This document shows, in pieces, positions 4,227 through 10,348 of a DNA stretch of 11,820 nucleotides. Under the pieces are notes generated by a model that had not been told where the DNA came from, made no database searches, and saw only the letters and a program-made list of their open reading frames with translations. The translations under genes and the position numbers were made by a program. The stretch's first letter is position 1. The number at the start of each line of letters is the position of its first letter. This DNA is from DALYJJ01 sp031969915 (GTDB lineage Bacteria; Acidobacteriota; Terriglobia; Bryobacterales; Bryobacteraceae), in assembly GCA_031969915.1 (NCBI GenBank), contig DALYJJ010000170.1, forward strand, positions 1 through 11,820. The letters are read 5' to 3'.

Positions 4227-6812
4227 TTAGCGCACGTGTTCCGATCCCAGCGCCAGAAGGCTGCGGGCGAGTTTTGGGCCTTTGCCTCCGCCGCTCACCG
4301 CCGCCAGCAGGCCGCGGAGGCTCTCCGACTGCGGCCCCACGCCGGAGGCCGTGCAAGCTTCCAGGAACGCCTCCAACAACGCCGACTGGTCGGCCGGGCG
4401 CGGGGGCATTCCGCCCGCCAGCGCCCGTTCCAGGATCTGCCGCACCGCGTCCGCGTGAGCGCGCCCGGCTCGTGCCGTGTCCGTCAGCGCTTTCGACAAC
4501 CGTGATCCCCGCACCACGCCGGACGCGAACAGGCCGGCAAGGGCCGCGCCGAGCTTCCCGCAATCGAGCCGGCCATCCTCAATCAGCCTCCGGAGTCCAT
4601 GCGCGGCTATCGCCGCTTCGGTCGCCTCCTTTGCCATGAGCCCGAGGCTCAGCAGCAGGTAGGCCATGGGCCCCATCTCGGTCGACGGATCGTCGAACAC
4701 CCCGAGGAAGGCGCGGTTCGCCCAAACCGCGCTTTGCCAATCCAGGTTGTTGGCGATGCGAAACGCGCCCAGGGTGCACCAGTCCTCGCGCTGCGATGGC
4801 CACATCTGCGCGGACCAGGCGACGAGGTCCGGACCGAGCGTCAGGCCGCGCAACACCGGGTCCGCTTCATAGAGCTGCGGAGTGCCGTTGCTCAGCGGTT
4901 GCGTCTCGGCGGCAAAAACGTCGCCCGGCCGCAGAAGATCGCGCGCCGGGGGCGGCTCGATCTGCAGGCTTGCCCGAACGACATCCGGCTGGTAGCGAAG
5001 CCTGCCCCAGAGCAGTTGGCAGGCCCGGCGCGGAGCCGTTGGGATCAGCGCCGAGACCTCGGGCGGAAGCGCATGCTCGCCAGGCGGCAGCCGATGAACG
5101 GCCTGACGCAGATCCGCCTCGTACTCGCGGTCGCCGGCTCCCGATGTGCCCTGCCGAAGGCGAGATGCCAGAACCAGGGGATCGATCCAGCCGCCGGAGT
5201 GAGTCGGCGCCGAGAGCAGCGCGCGCGGCTGGCGCCGAATCGCCCGAAAGGCCACCCAATACGGCCGCACGCCGAGAGCGGCATGCAGCAGGTATGGCCC
5301 TTCGGTCAGGGCGATGGTCTGCCGGCCGAAGAGCCAGGCGGCCACCAATTGCGACATGCAGAACGGAACGGAAAACACGCCCGGGAACGAGGGGCGAACG
5401 GCGGGATCGCTCAGCGATCCTGCCTCCGCGCGCAGTGAAGACGTCAGATCGTCGAAGCGCGGCGGACGAAGGTGGCAGAGCCTCGACAGGCCGTCCAGCA
5501 CGCGCTCCACGTCATCCGGTGGACCACCCTGCTGCATCACGCGGGACATCGTGAGCACCAGTTGCTCCAAGTCTTCGATGGGCTCAATCGCCTTCGCGTG
5601 GACCAGAGGGTCCAGCCGTGTCCAATGGGGCTCGTATCGCTCCGCCACATCGACGGCGGGGCTTTCGCCCAGGTAGCGCTGGGCTCGCTCCCGCACTGGC
5701 GCGCCGGCGAACGCGAGCTTCTCCTCGATCAGGCGGGCCGTCTCGGGCGCGAGCGGGCCGAGGCGCTCGATCACGTCGAGACCGCCGGCTTGAACGTCCG
5801 CGGCGGGGTGCTCAAACGCGGCCGCCGCCACCGCCGCCACGCGCGGCCGGCATTCCGGATGTGCCTTCGCCGCACGATCGAGCAGGCGCAGCACGGTTGA
5901 AGCCGTGCCCTTCTCCTTGCCGGCGAGCGCCATGCCCGCCGCCTCCAGCAAGGGTTCGAGCGGCAATTCTCCGGCTTTCTCCACCCGCGCCACGGCAGCC
6001 AGCGCGAACTTGACGGTGGCGGGAACGGCGCTCGCGGTCAGGCCCAGATAGGTCCGGAGCCTGGCCGTGCGCTCGTCAACGGTGGGCTGCAAGGCTTCAT
6101 GGAAGTTCCGATACCACGTCGTGTGGTGCGCCTTGAAGGGGAGTTCCAAGGCCTCCAGGCTGGCGTCGAGCAGCCGCTTGCGGCACACGCGCCCCTCCGC
6201 CGAGAGTTCCACCAGTGCTTCCGACCACCCGCCGAAGCTGTTCTCCAGACTGGCCTCGCGCGTACCCTCGCGCCGGAACAGCTCCCACACTTCATGCTCC
6301 AGCAGCGCCGGGTCGGATTCGAGCAGGTCCTTCGCGCTGCTGCGCCCGCCGCAATGCACCATGAGAAGGTAGTATTCGTCGGTCTCCGGGCGTTCGCACA
6401 GGCCGTCGCGAACCAGACGGCGCACCACGGGCCACGCGGTGTGCGTGCTCTTGAGAGCCCACCGGCACCAATCGGGCAGCCACTTCGGCCGCCGCGCCGC
6501 CAGCACGTCGTAGACGCGTGCGGGCACCGGCCCGAGGTATCGCTTCAGGTCGCCGAACGTGCCCGTGCCGCACAGTGCGAGATGCGGCCGGTAATCCACT
6601 TTCCGGTCCAAGCTGGGAAACTGAAACGCGATATGGCGCGCGCGGGCAACGGTGAGGCCCATGCCAAGCAGCGGCTTGAGGTCTCGATCGATGCGCTCCA
6701 TCACCACCTGGGAGGCCGCCTTACGCTCCTTCTCGGATGCGCCGGCCAGCAGGATCACCAGGGACTCTTCGGTCCCGTGCTGCAACTCATTCCGCAAAGC
6801 CTCCGGCGTCAT
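4227..6812 (-). CDS. DUF6493-like helical-repeat protein (861 aa), partner of the SWIM protein
   Basis: The start is the ATG at 6812, which overlaps the SWIM gene's TGA as ATGA. An open frame runs upstream to 6962, but those 50 residues are antisense-like junk inside the SWIM gene. The protein is long, mostly alpha-helical, and has no signal peptide or membrane segment, so it is probably cytoplasmic. The first 120 residues include LVILLAGASEKERKAASQVV and PKWLPDWCRWAL. Residues about 285-385 look like HEAT-type helical pairs (STVLRLLDRAAKAHPECRPR, ADVQAGGLDVIERLGPLAPE). The middle has PIEDLEQLVLTMSRVMQ (411-427). I recognise the layout as the DUF6493 family, uncharacterised proteins often found next to SWIM proteins, mainly in actinobacteria; this is recall, not a search. 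HEAT-like scaffolds bind proteins or nucleic acid; no catalytic motif was seen. tRNA-Gln follows directly on the same strand. Confidence 0.8.
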   Translation of the reverse strand: MTPEALRNELQHGTEESLVILLAGASEKERKAASQVVMERIDRDLKPLLGMGLTVARARHIAFQFPSLDRKVDYRPHLALCGTGTFGDLKRYLGPVPARVYDVLAARRPKWLPDWCRWALKSTHTAWPVVRRLVRDGLCERPETDEYYLLMVHCGGRSSAKDLLESDPALLEHEVWELFRREGTREASLENSFGGWSEALVELSAEGRVCRKRLLDASLEALELPFKAHHTTWYRNFHEALQPTVDERTARLRTYLGLTASAVPATVKFALAAVARVEKAGELPLEPLLEAAGMALAGKEKGTASTVLRLLDRAAKAHPECRPRVAAVAAAAFEHPAADVQAGGLDVIERLGPLAPETARLIEEKLAFAGAPVRERAQRYLGESPAVDVAERYEPHWTRLDPLVHAKAIEPIEDLEQLVLTMSRVMQQGGPPDDVERVLDGLSRLCHLRPPRFDDLTSSLRAEAGSLSDPAVRPSFPGVFSVPFCMSQLVAAWLFGRQTIALTEGPYLLHAALGVRPYWVAFRAIRRQPRALLSAPTHSGGWIDPLVLASRLRQGTSGAGDREYEADLRQAVHRLPPGEHALPPEVSALIPTAPRRACQLLWGRLRYQPDVVRASLQIEPPPARDLLRPGDVFAAETQPLSNGTPQLYEADPVLRGLTLGPDLVAWSAQMWPSQREDWCTLGAFRIANNLDWQSAVWANRAFLGVFDDPSTEMGPMAYLLLSLGLMAKEATEAAIAAHGLRRLIEDGRLDCGKLGAALAGLFASGVVRGSRLSKALTDTARAGRAHADAVRQILERALAGGMPPRPADQSALLEAFLEACTASGVGPQSESLRGLLAAVSGGGKGPKLARSLLALGSEHVR

Positions 6813-8149
6813 GCGCGCACCTCCCGCTCCCGAACCTGCCGGGCCGTCAGGATGTGTTTGCAGGGCCCGCGGCTGGTCCCATGTTTTGCCACCCATGGGC
6901 ACGTGCAGCGGGGCTCGGCTCCAAGCCAAACGCGGTACCGCTTTTCTCCGCTGGTCACCCACGCCCGGTCTTCCGCGTCGAACTCGACCGCACCGGCAGC
7001 GGCCAGCGCGCGGGCATTCACCAACCGCGACTGATGCCGTTCGATCAGCGAAAGGTCGAACGGGAGTTCGCGGTGGAAGTACGCTCCGTCGGCCAGATCG
7101 AAGCCCACCAGGCCCGAGGCCGCGCAGACGGCGAGGCCGCGCCGCACGTCGCCGACATCGTGTCCGCCCGTGGATGCGAGTTCCGCCGCGTCGATCCGGT
7201 CCTGCCAGCGCAACGCAGCGCGCACCGCGCCCGTGGCATTCCCGCCGGCGCTGGCCAGCGTCTCCAGCACCTGGCCTTCGCCGGAGAACCCGCGCGAGGG
7301 TTCCGGACTCAGTACGTACTGGAAGCGCGCTTCGGGTGTCCCGATGACCCAGGCGGACGCACCCGTCGCCGGATCCGCGAATACCTCCAGGCTTTCAGCG
7401 TGCCTCGCGGCGCGCAGCAGGACCTTCAGGCGATCGAGACCGCCCACCGCCACCGCGCCTCGTTGCTCTGTGGGCGTCACGCGGATCAACGGACCGGCTG
7501 CCGACACATAGGCGATGCCTGTGTGACTCCGCAGCTCGTGCAGAAAGCGCCGCAGGGCCGCACCCCCCGCCCCGAACACCCGTTGCATGCGCGCCTGGAA
7601 CGCCTGCACTTCGACGAACCCCCGCAGCCAGCGCTCGGGCAGCTTCACCTTTCGCTCCACCACCTGTGCCCGGCCGCTTTCGAGTTCCACGCGATCCGCG
7701 CCCACGGTGATCCGGGCCGGACCGGCGTCGCTGAGCCGCGCCAGGCCGGCGCGCATTGGCGGGTTGAAGTCGACGTTCGTGGTGCCCCGGTTCAGGATCT
7801 CGCCCTCCATCGCGTTCTCCAGCAGATCCACGCGCCCGTAGGCCCCGCAGCATTGAGAGAACGCCTCAAAGCGAACGCGCGCGAGTCCGCATGTCACCAC
7901 GGGGTCGGCCAGCCGCAGCATGCGGGCGAGCATTGCGCAGGGAACGAAAAACCGGGCATCGACCACTTCCATCAATGTCAGCAGGAGGTCGCCAATCCGC
8001 TTCGGTGCGAGTAAGCGTCCTCGAACGAAGAGGTTCGGCCCGGCGGGGCGGACCTCGGCCGTCAGGCGAAGCTCCGGCGAAACTCCATCGCCGGCCACTT
8101 CGGACGCTCCTGCATACCGGTACACATACGCGAGCGCGGTGTCTGCCAT
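6809..8149 (-). CDS. SWIM zinc-finger protein (446 aa)
   Basis: The C-terminal motif is CTCPWVAKHGTSRGPCKH: Cys415, Cys417, Cys430 and His432, matching the SWIM zinc finger CxCx(n)CxH, a DNA- or protein-binding module. The preceding 410 residues show no other domain I can name; they contain beta-rich stretches (LRLTAEVRPAGPNLFVRGRL, DRVELESGRAQVVERKVKLP) and an HTH-like helical stretch before the SWIM motif (GGHDVGDVRRGLAVCAASG). The ATG at 8149 is used; a TTG at 8170 would add seven residues, and neither has a strong Shine-Dalgarno. The stop overlaps the start of the DUF6493-like gene, so the two products are probably made in linked amounts and act together. Function is unknown. SWIM proteins elsewhere include helicase partners and recombination accessory proteins; nothing here chooses among these. 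Confidence 0.85.
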   Translation of the reverse strand: MADTALAYVYRYAGASEVAGDGVSPELRLTAEVRPAGPNLFVRGRLLAPKRIGDLLLTLMEVVDARFFVPCAMLARMLRLADPVVTCGLARVRFEAFSQCCGAYGRVDLLENAMEGEILNRGTTNVDFNPPMRAGLARLSDAGPARITVGADRVELESGRAQVVERKVKLPERWLRGFVEVQAFQARMQRVFGAGGAALRRFLHELRSHTGIAYVSAAGPLIRVTPTEQRGAVAVGGLDRLKVLLRAARHAESLEVFADPATGASAWVIGTPEARFQYVLSPEPSRGFSGEGQVLETLASAGGNATGAVRAALRWQDRIDAAELASTGGHDVGDVRRGLAVCAASGLVGFDLADGAYFHRELPFDLSLIERHQSRLVNARALAAAGAVEFDAEDRAWVTSGEKRYRVWLGAEPRCTCPWVAKHGTSRGPCKHILTARQVREREVRA

Positions 8150-8173
8150 GGTTAACCGCAAAATCGTCAAATT

Positions 8174-8183
8174 CCCCGCGGGG
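8174..8183. repeat. Palindrome CCCCGCGGGG upstream of the SWIM gene
   Basis: 10-bp perfect palindrome flanked by A/T triplets, 25 bp upstream of the SWIM start codon and in the divergent intergenic region. A possible operator for the SWIM operon. At this GC content chance is plausible. Confidence 0.35.
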
Positions 8184-8203
8184 CTTTATGGCTCGTTCGT
8201 GAC

Positions 8204-8223
8204 GCGGCCCTGGCCCGGGCCGC
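8204..8223. repeat. Inverted repeat GCGGCCC-6 nt-GGGCCGC
   Basis: A 7-bp all-GC stem with loop TGGCCC. It ends 15 nt before the ATG of the small membrane protein gene. It has no T-tract, so it is not a typical terminator. It could act as an operator or as a structured 5' leader for the gene at 8239. Confidence 0.4.
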
Positions 8224-8238
8224 ATCCAATAGGGACCG

Positions 8239-8547
8239 ATGTTCATCGAGATCGCGGCTTTCGCCGGTCTCTGCGGGGTTTTCTACGCCGCCGGTGCGGG
8301 CCGCTCGTGGCTGGAGCGGCGCCGTGCGCGAAGCCGGCGGCGGGCTTGGGAGCGGGTCTGCGGGCAACTCCGGCAGCAGACCGTCGCCGACGCCATCGCC
8401 AGACTCGGACCGCCCACGGAACGGTTGGAGGGAACAACGGGCCGCGTACTGATGATCTGGAAGCTGCCGGCCGGCAACTCCCTCGCCGTCATCACGGGCA
8501 CCGTAGATCAGGGTCGCGTTACGGAGATGTCCTTGCGCTTCTACTAG
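8239..8547 (+). CDS. Small membrane-anchored protein with BamE/SmpA-like C-terminal half (102 aa)
   Basis: The ATG at 8239 has AGGGA (8231-8235) three nt upstream, an acceptable though close ribosome-binding site. Residues 3-21 (IEIAAFAGLCGVFYAAGAG) form a single hydrophobic segment followed by a very basic stretch (WLERRRARSRRRAW), so the protein is probably inner-membrane anchored with its C-terminal part in the cytoplasm. Residues about 49-102 (VADAIARLGPPTERLEGTTG, then VLMIWKLPAGNSLAVI and VTEMSLRFY) have the rhythm of the SmpA/OmlA fold: helix, GxPT turn, then three strands with a central Trp. There is no lipobox, so it is not BamE itself. It diverges from the SWIM operon and its 3' end overlaps the regulator gene by 29 bp. 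Specific role unknown. Confidence 0.7.
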   Translation: MFIEIAAFAGLCGVFYAAGAGRSWLERRRARSRRRAWERVCGQLRQQTVADAIARLGPPTERLEGTTGRVLMIWKLPAGNSLAVITGTVDQGRVTEMSLRFY

Positions 8548-9292
8548 CGGTCCGGTAGAGCGGATTCGCGCGCGTCAGGTGGGCGCGCATTGCGGCCACG
8601 GCGCCCGCTTTGTCGCCGGCCCGAACGCGGGCCAGCACCGCGCGGTGTTCGTCGAGCGTGAGCGCCTCGGCGCCTTTCACGCGCAGCATCCGTGGATATT
8701 GCGAGAACGCCCACTCGAGCATCGCTTCGCTCACTGCCGTGTAGATCGGATTCCCGGCCACCTCGGCGATCGTCCGATGGAACGCGATGTCGGCGGCGAC
8801 GAAGCGCGCCGCGTCGCCCACCGCGGCTTCCTGCGCCGCAAGCGCCTGTTCCAGGCGCACAATCTGCGCGCGTGTCGCGCGCTCCGCCGCTAGACCCACC
8901 AAGCCCGTCTCGAACATCAACCGCGCTTCCAGGAAATGTCCGCGCATCTCCGGCGAGGTCACCATCAGGTGCCGCACCGCGCGGTCCATCTGTTCGAGCA
9001 CGGTGCGCGGCCCGGGTTCGGTGAGGCGCGCCCGTTCTCCATGCTGGATCTCAATGAGTCCCATCGAGGCGAGCGACTGCAGAGCTTCGCGCACCGCGGG
9101 GCGGCCAACGCCGAAGCGCCGCATCAATTCGCGCTCGGAGGGCAACTGGCCTCCGGGCGCCACTTCGCGCGCTTCGATCATCGCGAACAGGCGGTCCAGA
9201 ACTTCGTCCGCCAGCTTCCGCCGGACGATCCGCTCCGGCGCAGTCTTCCGTGCCGGGGAGCGCTTCGCAAGTAGTGCCGACACTTGACCCAC
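8519..9292 (-). CDS. GntR/FadR-family regulator, NanR-like (257 aa)
   Basis: An N-terminal winged HTH (residues 26-90) carries the GntR signature LPSERELMRRFGVGRPAVRE (50-69) and the wing GLIEIQHGERARL, close to E. coli NanR in wording. The C-terminal all-helical FCD domain (about 100-240) contains the metal site Asp168, His172 (ADIAFHRTIAEVAGNPIY), His216 (DEHRAVL) and His238 (MRAHL). Such proteins usually bind a sugar acid or small carboxylate and release their operator. The start is GTG at 9292, with GTG at 9283 equally possible; the open frame continues upstream to 10237, but that part is the antisense shadow of the dehydrogenase gene. It is divergent from the apsD-like gene and separated from it by about 27 bp containing a palindrome over both -10 boxes, so it very likely controls that operon and itself. 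The effector (apiose, apionolactone or apionate) is inferred from the neighbours. Confidence 0.85.
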   Translation of the reverse strand: MGQVSALLAKRSPARKTAPERIVRRKLADEVLDRLFAMIEAREVAPGGQLPSERELMRRFGVGRPAVREALQSLASMGLIEIQHGERARLTEPGPRTVLEQMDRAVRHLMVTSPEMRGHFLEARLMFETGLVGLAAERATRAQIVRLEQALAAQEAAVGDAARFVAADIAFHRTIAEVAGNPIYTAVSEAMLEWAFSQYPRMLRVKGAEALTLDEHRAVLARVRAGDKAGAVAAMRAHLTRANPLYRTASRSARTSP

Positions 9293-9319
9293 TGGTGTGA
9301 TGAGTATATCATCGCCCCC
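9284..9319 (+). promoter_or_regulatory. Sigma70-like promoter of the apsD-like gene, predicted leaderless
   Basis: TTGACC (9284-9289), 17 nt, TATCAT (9307-9312), seven nt, then the ATG at 9320. Both hexamers match consensus at 5/6 with optimal spacing. The predicted +1 is the A of the ATG and no Shine-Dalgarno exists. On the other strand TATACT (9308-9303) is a candidate -10 for the regulator gene, so the two promoters overlap. Confidence 0.6.
9299..9313. promoter_or_regulatory. Operator candidate GATGA-N5-TCATC over both divergent -10 boxes
   Basis: A perfect 5-bp inverted repeat with centre GTATA covers the -10 of the apsD-like promoter and the candidate -10 of the regulator. GntR/FadR proteins bind such short palindromes as dimers. 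Proposed ligand-relieved repression of both genes is inference. Confidence 0.5.
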
Positions 9320-10348
9320 ATGGCCAAGCTTCGTTTTGCGCTTCTGGGCGCAGGGTTCTGGGCCCGGTACCAGTTGAACGGGTGGCTCGCCACGGGGGAG
9401 GCCGAGTGCATCGCGGTGTGCGACCGTGTGCGCGAGAAGGCCGAGGCGCTGGCCGGGCAGTTCGACATTCCCGCCGCTTATGACGACGCCGAGGCGATGC
9501 TGGCTGCCGTGAAGCCGGACTTCATCGACATCTGCACGAGCGTGGAAACGCATGGCCCGCTTGTGCAACTGGCGGCCCGTAAGAAGGTGGCGGCCGTTTG
9601 CCAGAAGCCGCTGGCGCTCTCGCTGGCGGAAGCGGAAGCGAGTGTGGCGGCGTGCCGCGCGGCGGGCGTGCCGCTCTATGTGAATGAGAACTGGCGGTGG
9701 CAGTTCCCGATTCGACAATTTCAGAAAGCGTTGGGGACGGGGGCCATCGGCGATGTCTTCCGCGCCCGGATCACCATGGTTTCCGGCTTCCCGGTTTTCA
9801 AGAACCAGCCGTTTCTCGCCGAGATCGAGCAGTTCATTCTCACCGACATCGGCAGCCACGTGCTCGACGCCGCCCGCTTCCTGTTCGGAGAAGTGGAGCG
9901 CCTGTATTGCCAGACGCAGAAGATCCACACCAACATTCGGGGTGAGGATGTCGCCACCGTCATCCTGCGTACGCGCGGCGGCGCGACCGTGACCGTGGAG
10001 ATGGGCTACGCCGAGAACTTCCTCGAACATGACCGGTTCCCGGAGACCTACATCTTCGCCGAGGGCTCGAAGGGCTCGTCCGAGTTGGGCCCGGATTTCT
10101 GGATTCGAACCACCACCGAAGCGGGCACGGTGTCCAAGCGCTACCCGCCGCCCCGCTTTGCCTGGGCGGACCCGGCGTACGACGTGGTCCATTCGAGCGT
10201 GGTGCCGTGCCAGGCGAACCTCGCTGCCGCCATGCAAGGGCGCGGCACAGCGGAGACCACGGGGGAGGATAACCTCAAGACCATGCGTCTGGTGTTTGGT
10301 AGTTACGAATCGGCGGCACGGGGAGAAACGGTGGTCCTGCCGGCATGA
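9320..10348 (+). CDS. apsD: Gfo/Idh/MocA-family dehydrogenase, probable D-apiose dehydrogenase (342 aa)
   Basis: Proposed reaction: NAD+-dependent oxidation of D-apiose to D-apionolactone in the cytoplasm. A Rossmann domain (1-125) opens with FALLGAGFWARYQLNGW (GxGxxA-type, residues 6-22). Asp35 in CDR favours NAD over NADP. CQKPLALS (94-101) is the family EKP motif with Gln for Glu and catalytic Lys96. Then come VNENWRWQFPIRQF (121-134) and ILTDIGSHVLDAARFLFGE (173-191) with the Asp176/His180 pair. The wording FPVFKNQP, RGEDVATVILRTRGG and GEDNLKTMRLVFGSY is as I recall it for ApsD proteins. The ATG at 9320 was chosen over the in-frame TTG at 9284 because MAKLRFALLGAG is the normal family start. 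The stop overlaps the next gene's start as ATGA. The ApnL-like neighbour is the strongest context support. A dehydrogenase for another sugar is the alternative. Confidence 0.7.
   Translation: MAKLRFALLGAGFWARYQLNGWLATGEAECIAVCDRVREKAEALAGQFDIPAAYDDAEAMLAAVKPDFIDICTSVETHGPLVQLAARKKVAAVCQKPLALSLAEAEASVAACRAAGVPLYVNENWRWQFPIRQFQKALGTGAIGDVFRARITMVSGFPVFKNQPFLAEIEQFILTDIGSHVLDAARFLFGEVERLYCQTQKIHTNIRGEDVATVILRTRGGATVTVEMGYAENFLEHDRFPETYIFAEGSKGSSELGPDFWIRTTTEAGTVSKRYPPPRFAWADPAYDVVHSSVVPCQANLAAAMQGRGTAETTGEDNLKTMRLVFGSYESAARGETVVLPA

Noticed and set aside
3667..4230. Plus-strand open frame spanning the integrase start and the tRNA
   Set aside because: It crosses the tRNA-Gln gene and the integrase promoter antisense and has no recognisable domain.
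4599..5438. Plus-strand open frame of 279 codons across the DUF6493-like gene
   Set aside because: Antisense shadow with Arg/Gln/Pro-rich composition and no ribosome-binding site or motif.
6737..8014. Plus-strand open frame of 425 codons across the SWIM gene
   Set aside because: High-GC antisense shadow of the SWIM and DUF6493-like genes. Its product is rich in Arg, Ala, Pro and His and shows no fold or motif, while the minus strand has the zinc-binding motif.
10100..10113. 14-nt exact match to the tRNA-Gln T-arm region (4152-4165), a possible att repeat
   Set aside because: It lies inside the dehydrogenase gene, where it encodes an ordinary W-I-R-T-T stretch, on the wrong side of the tRNA for the integrase, and the match does not extend to the tRNA 3' end.
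9293..10237. N-terminal extension of the GntR-type regulator by over 300 codons
   Set aside because: That part is the complement of the dehydrogenase gene, with no domain. The HTH begins shortly after the GTG codons at 9292/9283.
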